Positions 1 through 6,520 of a stretch of 6,553 nucleotides of DNA are shown here, in pieces; the first letter of the stretch is position 1, and each line of letters opens with the position of its first letter. The DNA lies in the NCBI GenBank assembly GCA_934668605.1, contig CAKUNY010000116.1, forward strand, positions 1 through 6,553. Reading direction: 5' to 3'. Under the pieces are notes generated by a model that did not search any database, was not told where the DNA came from, and saw only the letters and a program-made list of their open reading frames with translations. The DNA comes from an uncultured Oscillospiraceae bacterium. Its GTDB lineage: Bacteria; Bacillota; Clostridia; Oscillospirales; Oscillospiraceae. The translations under genes were made by a program, and so were the position numbers.

Positions 1-677
1 TCCTCCAGCATTTCGTCGGTGCAGTAGGCGAAGCCCATCATTTTCTCGAGATCGACCTTGACCTCGCGGAACTGCGGCTTGCTGGCCGCGACCGTCGCAG
101 CTTCGCTCGCCCAGTACATCTGCACGCCGCCGAATACGCTCTTAGAGACGTCTGTCTCGTCGGCGTAAAGCCAGCGCATTGCATTGGCCGCGCTCGAGCA
201 GGTGTAGCGATCCAGACGGTTGAGCAGGGGGCTCGACTGCACCGCGCTCTCCAGAATCTGCTCGGCAAAGTCCGTCTGCAGCAGGAAGCCGCCGTCCGGA
301 CCGTTGCCGCCGTTGGTGCCCAGCGCCGCGTTGTTGACCTTGTCAAGGCGCTCGTCGCGCTTGCCTCTGGTCGCGGCATAGATCGCCTTGAGCTGTTCGC
401 CGAGAGACGCAAACGGTTTCACCGCGGTCTTGTCCTCGGCCTTGCTCTTTCCAGTGTTGCTGTGCAGAACACCGTCGTAGTCGTTGACCGGCTCGGCATT
501 CTTGCTCACCTCTGCATGGAGCTTTTCGAGGCGCGTGATATTCGCGTTGATCTCCGCCATCTCGGTGCTCTTGGCGTCGGCCTCGTCAAACTTGCCCTCG
601 TTGACGAGCGTTTCCGCATCCGCGGCGAGCTGAGACTTCTGGGCTCTCAGCTCCGTGATTTTTGCCATGTAGTCCAT
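1..677 (-). CDS. HK97-fold major capsid protein, N-terminal part (runs off the left edge)
   Basis: This is the start of the major capsid protein that forms the icosahedral head shell; 225 complete codons are present and the gene continues beyond base 1. The start is ATG at 677, with AAGGAAG six bases upstream; a second ATG at 668 is less well spaced. Residues about 1-60 are charged and heptad-like (RAQKSQLAADAETL, ITRLEKLHAEVSK), as in the coiled-coil delta (scaffolding) arm of HK97-type capsid proteins, followed by a polar linker to about residue 115. The mature-type domain then begins (ALGTNGGNGPDGGFLLQ at 118-134) and continues through FGGVQMYWASEA (182-193), the E-loop region, to KPQFREVKVDLEKMMGFAYC, typical of the phage capsid family. 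No separate scaffold gene is seen, consistent with a built-in scaffold removed by the protease encoded just upstream, 17 bases away. The exact cleavage site cannot be read from sequence alone. The family call is firm; the C-terminal half is not visible. Confidence 0.93.
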   Translation of the reverse strand, partial: MDYMAKITELRAQKSQLAADAETLVNEGKFDEADAKSTEMAEINANITRLEKLHAEVSKNAEPVNDYDGVLHSNTGKSKAEDKTAVKPFASLGEQLKAIYAATRGKRDERLDKVNNAALGTNGGNGPDGGFLLQTDFAEQILESAVQSSPLLNRLDRYTCSSAANAMRWLYADETDVSKSVFGGVQMYWASEAATVAASKPQFREVKVDLEKMMGFAYCTDEMLE

Positions 678-683
678 TTTGAT

Positions 684-690
684 CTTCCTT
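684..690 (-). promoter_or_regulatory. Ribosome binding site of the capsid gene
   Basis: AAGGAAG lies six bases before the ATG at 677, in the 17-base gap after the protease stop codon (TAA at 697-695). Its position favours the ATG at 677 over the in-frame ATG at 668 as the start. Confidence 0.7.
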
Positions 691-694
691 TCGG

Positions 695-1399
695 TTAAAA
701 ATTTGCAAGCGCACGGAGCTTGGCCCGGGCGCGTTTTGCTTTTTCCTCTGCTGCGGCGCGCTCACGCTCCGCAGCCACATGCTCCTGGTACTTGCTGCGC
801 ATCTGCGCAGTCAGGCGCAGCCTGCCATTGGCGGCCGCCACAAAGGCCGCCGGATCGCCGCTGCCAAGATCCAGCGCGACGACCTCGTCGATCAGGCCGT
901 ACTCCTTGGCCTGCGTCGGAGATATCCAGGTGTTCTGGTCCATCAGCGCGATCAGCTCCTCGCGCGGCTTGGTGCCGCCGCGCGCCTCATACATTTCGAG
1001 GATGCAGTCGCGGGCACTGAGCAGTCCTGCGGCCGCGCGCTCCATTTCGTGGAAATCGCCCTCCGCGCCGGCGCTCGGATTGTGATAGCACAGCAGCGCT
1101 CCCGGCTCGCAGCGGATCACCTCGCAGGCCGAGATGGCCAGCGTAGCGGCGCTCGCGGCATAGCCCTGGATCAGGGCGCTCACCTTACCGCTATAGCGGC
1201 GCAGCATCGAGCGGATCTCTCCGCCGACGGTCATGTCTCCGCCCGGAGAGTTGACCAGCACGGTCACCTCCTCGCCGTTGGCATCACGCAGCGCCTGCTC
1301 GATGTCCATCGGAGCGGTGATGTCGCGCCAGCCCCACCAGCGGAGGATGTCGGCGCTGTCGTTGTCCCACAGCTCGCCTCGGATGTTGATATCAGGCAT
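695..1399 (-). CDS. ClpP-like head maturation protease
   Basis: This is a 234-residue serine protease of the ClpP/crotonase fold, of the kind used by HK97-like phages to trim the capsid protein during head maturation. The ClpP landmarks are all present: NSPGGD at 50-55 (substrate-binding loop), nucleophile Ser83 in GYAASAAT, His106 in CYHNPS and Asp154 in MDQNTWIS, followed by QAKEYGLIDEV (163-173), matching the end of the ClpP core. Residues about 200-230 form a highly charged tail rich in Glu, Lys, Arg and Ala, probably a helix or coiled coil, which cellular ClpP lacks. The start ATG at 1399 overlaps the portal stop by eight bases (ATGCCTGA), and a GGGAGAG site sits seven bases upstream inside the portal gene, so translation is probably coupled. 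The capsid gene follows directly, which supports the maturation role over a general Clp protease. The catalytic triad is intact, so I expect an active enzyme. Confidence 0.93.
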   Translation of the reverse strand: MPDINIRGELWDNDSADILRWWGWRDITAPMDIEQALRDANGEEVTVLVNSPGGDMTVGGEIRSMLRRYSGKVSALIQGYAASAATLAISACEVIRCEPGALLCYHNPSAGAEGDFHEMERAAAGLLSARDCILEMYEARGGTKPREELIALMDQNTWISPTQAKEYGLIDEVVALDLGSGDPAAFVAAANGRLRLTAQMRSKYQEHVAAERERAAAEEKAKRARAKLRALANF

Positions 1400-2618
1400 T
1401 GTTGTTCTCTCCCTTCAGTACGGATTCGACCGAATCCAGATTTTTCGTGATGAAAAAGCGCTTTCCAAAGCCGCCGGGGATCGCGTTCCGTTCCTCCAGC
1501 GCGCGGCACTCATCCGGGCACATGATCGAATTGGCGACCATTTTCTCGTAGAATGCAGCGCGGGCCGAATCGTCTCCGCGCATCAGAGCAGCCACGTTGC
1601 CCTTAAAGTAGATCCCGTCGTCCCGCTGCGGTCCCAGCAGAGCCTTAAAGGTGTTCTCCTGCTCCCACTGCGTCACATACGGTACCAGCGTGTCCGTCAC
1701 GAACAGCAGCCGCTGCTGCTGGTTGCTGTTGTAAGCCTCCTTGCCGCTCTGCAGCATCGCCTTCGGGATGCCGGAAAAGCGGGCGACCTCCTCGACCGAG
1801 AAGCTGCGGCTCTCAATATACTGCGAATCCTTTTGGTTAAGCCCCAAAGGCGTGTACTTGTAGCCGCGGTCAAGGACCGCCACGCGGAACGCATCGTCCG
1901 AAAACGGAGTGAACTGGCGGAATTGCTCGCGGATCCGGTCTCTGCCGTTTGGACTCAGATCGGTGTCTACCTCCACGATGCCGGAGATCATCGCACCGTT
2001 TTGGTAGAACTTTCGCCCATACTGCTGCGCAGCGCCCTCGGCCCCGATAGTCTCGCGCGCCATGTCAAGCATGCCGCGTCCCCGGATGCCGTCATAGCTC
2101 TCGAAATAGAGGAAGCTCAGCTCGTAGCCCGAGAAAACGCGCTGGACTCCATCCACGTTGTACTCCCAGAAATACTGCAGCGTTTCGCGGTCCTGCCGGA
2201 TCGTGCAGCAGTCGGTCGGCAGCGGGATGCGCTCCACGATCTGGCCGCCCGCGCGCCGGTTCCAGACTGCGCCGAAGCCGTACCAGAAGGCGTTGCTCAT
2301 GACCGTGCGTGAGCACATGTAGGGCGTCATGTTGTCGTTGGGACGGATCTTAAACACCTTATCCAACGCCGGATCGCTCACCGGCACACGCTCTTCTTCG
2401 ACCTTGCGGTAGGTCGAAAAAGGGATCATGCCGAAATCATTGCACAAGATGCGGTGAGCGGCCGCAATAGGGCTGAGCTGCTCCGCCCCGCTTCGTCCGG
2501 CGTCATACTCTGCGCCGGAAAGGAACATCGCACGGAATCTTTCCTGCAGCTCGTCCCATGTATGGACGGTGTATTCCACAGCCCGCGGGGTCCCCTTGGT
2601 CGCTTTGCTTAAAAACAT
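1392..2618 (-). CDS. Phage portal protein (HK97 gp3-like family)
   Basis: The 408-residue portal protein forms the ring at one head vertex through which DNA enters and to which TerL and the tail connectors dock. Family hallmarks are visible: RPNDNMTPYMCSRTVMSNAF (92-111), a strand-rich middle with IPLPTDCCTIRQD (131-143), the helical YGRKFYQNGAM (200-210), and SVEEVARFSGIPKAML (274-289), the conserved wing/stem segment usually written as 'ia..fgvP..ml'. The C-terminus has RNAIPGGFGKRFFITKNL (377-394), matching the usual 'N..p..ggd......nl' ending. Length is normal for this family. I chose ATG at 2618 because GGAGGTGATC lies just upstream and the protein then begins MFLSKATKG. The frame stays open to 2735, but the extra 39 residues overlap the small membrane protein gene, are Arg/Cys-rich and look non-coding. 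The stop overlaps the protease start by eight bases. Confidence 0.95.
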   Translation of the reverse strand: MFLSKATKGTPRAVEYTVHTWDELQERFRAMFLSGAEYDAGRSGAEQLSPIAAAHRILCNDFGMIPFSTYRKVEEERVPVSDPALDKVFKIRPNDNMTPYMCSRTVMSNAFWYGFGAVWNRRAGGQIVERIPLPTDCCTIRQDRETLQYFWEYNVDGVQRVFSGYELSFLYFESYDGIRGRGMLDMARETIGAEGAAQQYGRKFYQNGAMISGIVEVDTDLSPNGRDRIREQFRQFTPFSDDAFRVAVLDRGYKYTPLGLNQKDSQYIESRSFSVEEVARFSGIPKAMLQSGKEAYNSNQQQRLLFVTDTLVPYVTQWEQENTFKALLGPQRDDGIYFKGNVAALMRGDDSARAAFYEKMVANSIMCPDECRALEERNAIPGGFGKRFFITKNLDSVESVLKGENNNA

Positions 2619-2621
2619 ATC

Positions 2622-2631
2622 GATCACCTCC
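2622..2631 (-). promoter_or_regulatory. Ribosome binding site of the portal gene, containing the upstream stop codon
   Basis: GGAGGTGATC is a near-complete complement of the 16S rRNA 3' end, with the GGAGG core eight bases before the portal ATG at 2618. The TGA within it (2626-2624) is the stop codon of the 61-residue gene upstream. Ribosomes ending that gene therefore stop on the next gene's binding site, a layout that favours re-initiation. The site decides the portal start over the longer open frame. Confidence 0.85.
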
Positions 2632-2809
2632 GATTGCTCAAGGCAATCACCAGCGCGTAGACGGTCAGGCATACGCCAGCGGTCGCATACGCTGAGGCCT
2701 GCCCGCCGAACATCTGCGCGGCCCGCACAAAGCACGCACCGCCCGCCAGAAACAGGAGATCGTCAAAATATAGAGACAGCGTCTGCAAACACTTCTTTAA
2801 TTTTTTCAC
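2624..2809 (-). CDS. Small two-helix membrane protein between terminase and portal
   Basis: This is a 61-residue protein of unknown function. It starts with GTG at 2809, overlapping the terminase stop by four bases (GTGA); GGGAGG sits about ten bases upstream within the terminase gene. The N-terminus is basic (MKKLKKC), then come two hydrophobic stretches, about residues 18-35 (LLFLAGGACFVRAAQMFG, with Arg29 inside) and about 40-57 (AYATAGVCLTVYALVIAL), ending SNRR. The predicted layout is a helical hairpin in the inner membrane with both ends probably on the cytoplasmic side. Small hydrophobic proteins of similar size are known between terminase and portal in several Gram-positive phages, some grouped as DUF1056; I cannot confirm membership without a profile search. 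Overlap at the front and the stop codon inside the portal ribosome binding site argue that it is a real, translated gene. Holin is possible by topology but unlikely by location, since lysis genes normally lie downstream of the tail genes. Confidence 0.78.
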   Translation of the reverse strand: MKKLKKCLQTLSLYFDDLLFLAGGACFVRAAQMFGGQASAYATAGVCLTVYALVIALSNRR

Positions 2810-4602
2810 AGTGCCCAGTCCTCCCTCAGATTGCGCTTGTCAAAGTCGTTCTGTGCCCGGGCAATCATCCACACGGCCATCCCGATGATGCTCGCGACCG
2901 CCGGGTCGATGCGCCCCGTTGATTTATTCTTGAGCGGCTTGATGTTGCCGTTTCCGTCTGCATGGCAGCGGACGTTGCCAAAGGTCCAGCGGAAGCAGGT
3001 GTTATGCACATGCAGCAGCGTGTGGCGCTGCATCATGTCGTCCGTCTCCTTCATCGCCGGGCTCATGTTCTTGAGGTCCTGCGGGATCTCGATGATCGGC
3101 ACGATCGGCGCAAGCCGCTGCGTGATGGTGCGGCTCAGATAGGGGTCGAAGCCCACCATCTTGAGGTCGTAGCGCTCCCGCGCCTCGCGGATGCGCTCCT
3201 CCACCGCGCCGTAGTCGATGACCTCGCCGGGGCAGAGGTCGAGGAAGCCGGCACGCGCCCAGTCCCGGTAGGGGACGTGGTCGCGCTTTTCCGCCTCGTC
3301 CACCGTCGCCTCGGGCCGCCAGATGCCGTAGGGCAGCAGCACCGCCGCGTCCAGCCCCGGCTGGGGCGGGAAGAGCAGAACAAAGGCCGTCAGGTCGCGG
3401 CTCGTAGAAAGGTCCACGCCGCCGTAGCAGAGCTTCCCGTCCAGCTGCCGTAGCCATTCCTCGCGCTCGCGCTTTTTGCTCGGCCCCCATTGCGTCTTGT
3501 CATAGAGGTTGAGCGAGATCCAGCCGACCGACTTCGTCGTGATCCATTGGTTGAGCCGCAGCCATCGGAATACGCGCTCCTCGGCTTCGCTGCGCTTTGC
3601 GCTCGCCGCCTCCATGCGGATGTTGCGCAGGCTCAAATGCTTGCCGAGCGAGGGGTTGCAGAGATACCACAGGCTCTCGTCCCAGATGTCGAGCTTTTCC
3701 AGGTCGTCCGGATCATCGCCGAACAGCGCCGTCAGGCCATAGAGGATCGGCAGCCAGTTTTCCTCGTCACGACCGAGCAGCTCAGCCTCCGCGTCCGCAA
3801 GGTCCTCGTCCCCGACATGCCGGAGGGAGAGGACCGAGCGAACGTCGCCGCCATCGCTCCGGATGCGCCGCAGCTGTCGCGCGTCGCGGATGCCCACAGC
3901 TTTCTCGTGGATCTCCCAGCCGATGGAGCTGCGGTCGGGGTCGTCGCCCGCGGTCGTCAGCACGATCCATGCCGGCTGCCGTCGGCTCGCGCCCGCCGCG
4001 CCGGTCATAACGTCCCACAGCTCACGGTTGGGCTGCGCGTGCAGCTCGTCGAAGATGACGCAGCTCGGCTTGTAGCCGTGCTTGCTGTACGCCTCGGCGG
4101 AGAGGACCTGCAGGATGCCGACCGTGATCCACTTGTAGCCGCCATTGCCGGTCTTCACGCGCTTGCGGTACTCGATGCGCTTGCGGCTCTCGATGGGCCG
4201 CAGCTCGCCCTGGGCGATCATCTTTGCCGTCCACGGCGCGCTCGTCGCCATGAAGATCGCGGCGTTGAAGACGATGGAGGCGTTATCCTTATCCGCCGCG
4301 CAGACGTAGACCTCCGCGTTTAGCTCGCCGTCCGCGAAGAGGTGATAGAGGGCCAGCGCCGCAGCCAGCTCGCTCTTGCCGTTCTTCTTCGGGATCTCGA
4401 GGTAGAGATACCAGTACCGGCGCAGCCGCTCTGCGCCCTCATCCGTGCCCGATTCGGGCACGTCCATCGTGCCGTAAAATTCCATCAGCGCCTCGCGCTG
4501 CCAGTCGTAAAGGCAGAAGGGCTTGCCCGTGTCGGTCGTCGGCAGGCGCTCGACGAAGTCGCACACAAACTGCCCCGCCTCGCGGTCGAAAACGTATGCC
4601 AT
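2806..4602 (-). CDS. terL: Terminase large subunit (packaging ATPase and nuclease)
   Basis: The 598-residue TerL powers DNA translocation into the prohead and cuts the concatemer. The N-terminal ATPase has a Walker A variant PKKNGKSE (71-78, Lys76), typical of the HK97/YmfN-like Terminase_1 family, Walker B CVIFDELH (181-188, Asp185 and catalytic Glu186) and the coupling motif TTAGDDPDRS (216-225). The C-terminal RNase H-like nuclease shows three spaced acidic residues: Asp397 in YGGVDLSTSRD, Asp486 in MVGFDPYLSR and Asp566 in GRIDPAVA, which fit the metal-binding site. Both activities therefore appear intact, and length is as usual. The start ATG at 4602 is one base after the TerS stop, with GGAG eight bases upstream. 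The stop overlaps the next gene's GTG. The neighbours (TerS before, portal after) match the role. GC content looks higher here than in the portal gene. Confidence 0.97.
   Translation of the reverse strand: MAYVFDREAGQFVCDFVERLPTTDTGKPFCLYDWQREALMEFYGTMDVPESGTDEGAERLRRYWYLYLEIPKKNGKSELAAALALYHLFADGELNAEVYVCAADKDNASIVFNAAIFMATSAPWTAKMIAQGELRPIESRKRIEYRKRVKTGNGGYKWITVGILQVLSAEAYSKHGYKPSCVIFDELHAQPNRELWDVMTGAAGASRRQPAWIVLTTAGDDPDRSSIGWEIHEKAVGIRDARQLRRIRSDGGDVRSVLSLRHVGDEDLADAEAELLGRDEENWLPILYGLTALFGDDPDDLEKLDIWDESLWYLCNPSLGKHLSLRNIRMEAASAKRSEAEERVFRWLRLNQWITTKSVGWISLNLYDKTQWGPSKKREREEWLRQLDGKLCYGGVDLSTSRDLTAFVLLFPPQPGLDAAVLLPYGIWRPEATVDEAEKRDHVPYRDWARAGFLDLCPGEVIDYGAVEERIREARERYDLKMVGFDPYLSRTITQRLAPIVPIIEIPQDLKNMSPAMKETDDMMQRHTLLHVHNTCFRWTFGNVRCHADGNGNIKPLKNKSTGRIDPAVASIIGMAVWMIARAQNDFDKRNLREDWAL
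2819..2825 (-). promoter_or_regulatory. Ribosome binding site supporting the GTG start of the small membrane protein
   Basis: GGGAGGA lies inside the last codons of the large terminase, ten bases before the GTG at 2809. No ATG occurs near it in the right frame, so it decides the GTG start. Confidence 0.6.
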
Positions 4603-4603
4603 G

Positions 4604-5125
4604 CTACAGGCTCCGCGCCAGCGCGTCCGCCTGCCGCTGCCTCAGCCGCTCCGTGAACTCATCCGCCCCGCCCTCCGGCGTGAACGCCGCCGCAGGGAGA
4701 TTGCTCGGCAGGACCAGACGGCAGCGGCTCGACACCGTCAGGCCCATGTCGTTCGCGCAGTTGCGCGCCTGCTTGAAGTAGCGCTCCTGCACGCGTCCCC
4801 AGCGGTCTACCGTGTCCGCGTCGCGCGGCTGCGCGCTCAGCGCACACTCCACCTCCAGCGTCGCGACCTGGTACTCGTGGTGGGCGATCAGATAGCGGCC
4901 GAGGTTGTCCGCGTCGAGGTCGGTATAAAGCCCGACGTCAATAAGCTGACGCCCCAGCGCGCGGAACTCGCGATACAGCTCCTTGGGCAGCCACTTGGGC
5001 GGCTTTGCCCGCTGCGGCGCAGGCACCACAACTTCACGGTCGCGCCGCGCGTCCTCCTCGGCGCGCGTCAGGTGCTTGCGCCCGTTCCTCACGACCAGAT
5101 CGGTCGGCTGTCTTGCCCCTGCCAT
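4604..5125 (-). CDS. terS: Terminase small subunit, P27 family
   Basis: This 173-residue protein recognises phage DNA and hands it to the large terminase at the start of packaging. The family pattern is clear: a basic N-terminal stretch GRKHLTRAEEDAR (15-27), PPKWLPKELYREFRAL (42-57), the helical segment LIDVGLYTDLDADNLGRYLI (61-80), and DMGLTVSSRCRLVLP (126-140), the conserved 'lGltP.sR.rl' ending of P27-like small terminases. Two changes from that consensus are visible: Val131 replaces the usual Pro, and an acidic tail with helix potential (about 150-170) follows. The start ATG at 5125 has GGAG seven bases upstream and lies 15 bases after the ParB-methyltransferase stop. The stop (TAG, 4606-4604) is one base from the TerL start, so the two subunits are likely made together. 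Confidence 0.92.
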   Translation of the reverse strand: MAGARQPTDLVVRNGRKHLTRAEEDARRDREVVVPAPQRAKPPKWLPKELYREFRALGRQLIDVGLYTDLDADNLGRYLIAHHEYQVATLEVECALSAQPRDADTVDRWGRVQERYFKQARNCANDMGLTVSSRCRLVLPSNLPAAAFTPEGGADEFTERLRQRQADALARSL

Positions 5126-5140
5126 GTTCCCGCTCCTTTC

Positions 5141-6418
5141 TCAGTCCTTCCCCAACGCGGCGACGATTGCCTTCTCGCGGTCACTCAGCTCCCAGACAAA
5201 CTGCTCCCGCTTCTCCGCCGCCGCATTCTCCGCCGCCGCATTCTCCGCCGCCGCCTTCTCCGACAGGAGAAAACTCGCGCCGTAAATGGCTTTTCCCTGT
5301 TCGCGCTGTGCGTCCAGAGCTCGCGCAAAGCTTGCGTCCGATGCCGGAATACGCAGCGCCATCCATCGAGAGGTCGGCGCGATGCGAATCGGCGTCATCA
5401 CGCAGTCAGGGTAGGTGTAACCGGGCAGCTCCGCCGCACCATCGTTTGTGTTTTGAGCGTTCACCGCATCCACAAGCGCCCACAGCTCCGGCACCGTTTC
5501 GATCTTCCAGTCTCCGAGATTGGTTACAAAGCTCGTGCGCACATCCGCGCCGTTTTCATAAGTGATCCGGCAGGACATCGGCAAATAGTTGCAAGTGCCC
5601 GCTGCAATGCTGAATAGCGTCAGCGCCGGTGCAAACAGGAAGAAGCGAATGCCGCGCTCCGTATAGAACCGGCAGATCTGCGAGAGGATCGAAAACGGCG
5701 GGTTGTCGATCACCACGCAGCCGTCCGGGTAGGTCTCGTGCTCATAGTCGCCGCCGGGATAAAATGGCCGCACGACCGGCGCGCCCTGCAAGCCGTAGTG
5801 CTTCACCGCCCAGTCGCGGATCGTTTCATATATGTTCTGCGGCGTGTAGCAGTCGTCGGTGGTGAGCTTCGGCTTGAACTTATCCACAAAGGCGTCGTAT
5901 TCCTCAGAGCGCTCGCCCTCAGCGTCGCCCCAGAAGTGGCCGCTCTCCGGCTCCGGCTTGGCGCGCTCATGCGCGCTGACGTGGATCGTCTCGACCTCTG
6001 CCATCGTGAATCCGGTCAGTTCGGTGTCAAACTTTAACGCCTGCAGCTCCTGCAGCTCGAGTTTGAGCCGTCCGGCGTCCCATACGCCCGCCTCGGTCAG
6101 GCGGTTGTCCGCGATGATGTAGGCGCGCCGCTGCGCTTCCGTCAGGTCGCTCACCGTCACATACGGGACCTCGGTCATGCCCTCGGCCCGCGCCGCCTCG
6201 ACGCGCCCATGCCCGGCGATCAGATTCTTGTCTTCGTCGATCAGCACGGGCGAGACGAAGCCAAACTGGCGCAGGCTGCGCCGCAGCTGCTCGATCTGGT
6301 CGGGTCCGTGGATCTTCGCGTTGTTCTCGTAAGGGATCAGATCGTCAATGCGCACCGTCGGCAGGTTCTTGACCGCCACGCGCACCGGCGTCTGCTCTGC
6401 TGTCTGTTTCCTTCCCAT
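5141..6418 (-). CDS. ParB/sulfiredoxin-fold domain fused to a DNA N6-adenine methyltransferase-like domain
   Basis: This is a 425-residue two-domain protein. Residues about 19-130 are a ParB/Srx-fold domain: VRIDDLIPYENNAKIHG (22-38), GFVSPVLIDEDKNLIAGHGR (53-72, with the GHGR box) and AARAEGMTEVPYV (75-87), followed by AYIIADNRLTEAGVWD. Residues about 186-305 look like an amino-methyltransferase: TTDDCYTPQNIYE (186-198), a glycine-containing RPFYPGGDYE (217-226) where motif I would lie, and NPPF (239-242), the catalytic motif IV of the [DNS]PP[YFW] type. SFVTNL at 296-301 recalls the EcoRI-methylase-like group, a weak resemblance. Motif I does not match the canonical FxGxG, so activity is uncertain. 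A helical linker of three E-(K/N)-AAA units (387-401) precedes the C-terminal segment. Start ATG at 6418 has AGGAGG six bases upstream. Such genes just before TerS in phages are thought to mark phage DNA or aid packaging; that role is inference. Confidence 0.85.
   Translation of the reverse strand: MGRKQTAEQTPVRVAVKNLPTVRIDDLIPYENNAKIHGPDQIEQLRRSLRQFGFVSPVLIDEDKNLIAGHGRVEAARAEGMTEVPYVTVSDLTEAQRRAYIIADNRLTEAGVWDAGRLKLELQELQALKFDTELTGFTMAEVETIHVSAHERAKPEPESGHFWGDAEGERSEEYDAFVDKFKPKLTTDDCYTPQNIYETIRDWAVKHYGLQGAPVVRPFYPGGDYEHETYPDGCVVIDNPPFSILSQICRFYTERGIRFFLFAPALTLFSIAAGTCNYLPMSCRITYENGADVRTSFVTNLGDWKIETVPELWALVDAVNAQNTNDGAAELPGYTYPDCVMTPIRIAPTSRWMALRIPASDASFARALDAQREQGKAIYGASFLLSEKAAAENAAAENAAAEKREQFVWELSDREKAIVAALGKD
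5211..5262 (-). repeat. 15-bp tandem repeat, about 3.5 copies, inside the ParB-methyltransferase gene
   Basis: Units of TTCTCCGCCGCCGCA (plus-strand reading) lie at 5211-5225 and 5226-5240, a third copy with one changed final base at 5241-5255, and a partial copy at 5256-5262. In the coding frame they give E-(K/N)-A-A-A three times, followed by EK. The unit length is a multiple of three, so copy-number change keeps the frame. The peptide should form a stiff alpha helix. Confidence 0.95.
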
Positions 6419-6424
6419 GCCTTG

Positions 6425-6430
6425 CCTCCT
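6425..6430 (-). promoter_or_regulatory. Ribosome binding site of the ParB-methyltransferase gene
   Basis: A perfect AGGAGG sits six bases before the ATG at 6418. It fixes the start of this gene and is the strongest consensus site in the window together with that of the portal gene. Confidence 0.85.
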
Positions 6431-6502
6431 GTCGATATCTCCGATGCAGTCCCCGGCCCTCGACGAGCGAGAGCGCGGGGGACAGATCCGTGAAGGCTAT
6501 GG

Positions 6503-6520
6503 CCGGCTGCTAAGAGCCGG
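6503..6520. repeat. Inverted repeat (6-bp stem, 6-base loop) in the upstream stretch
   Basis: CCGGCT (6503-6508) and AGCCGG (6515-6520) are perfect inverted repeats around a six-base loop. No T-run follows on either strand, so a standard intrinsic terminator is unlikely. It could be a leader hairpin, an operator half-site pair or chance in GC-rich DNA. Confidence 0.4.

Noticed and set aside
1233..2312. Plus-strand open frame of 359 codons opposite the portal and protease genes
   Set aside because: No family pattern; it spans the boundary of two clear minus-strand genes and has no convincing ribosome binding site.
2619..2735. A portal start 39 codons further upstream
   Set aside because: The extension overlaps the small membrane protein gene, is Arg/Cys-rich, and the strong GGAGGTGATC site points to the ATG at 2618.
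2624..2809. Small membrane protein read as a holin
   Set aside because: Topology would allow it, but it sits between the packaging and portal genes, and no endolysin is next to it.
3002..3490. Minus-strand open frame of 162 codons within the terminase gene
   Set aside because: It is an alternate frame of TerL rich in Gly, Arg and Pro, with no start signal of its own.
3490..4323. Plus-strand open frame of 277 codons opposite the large terminase
   Set aside because: Composition (Ala, Arg, Val, Asp, Leu) is that of a shadow frame, and the terminase on the other strand is unambiguous.
5211..5262. CRISPR or short direct-repeat array
   Set aside because: The repeats are contiguous with no spacers and in frame within a coding sequence; they are a protein-level tandem repeat.
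4523..5617. Long plus-strand open frame of 364 codons opposite TerS and the C-terminal part of the ParB-methyltransferase gene
   Set aside because: Its product is Arg-rich with low-complexity runs (such as RRRILRRRILRRRLL, the antisense of the tandem repeat), and it lies wholly opposite well-supported genes. Long antisense frames are expected in DNA this GC-rich.
6503..6520. Intrinsic terminator for an upstream gene
   Set aside because: The stem is only six pairs and no T-run follows on either strand.
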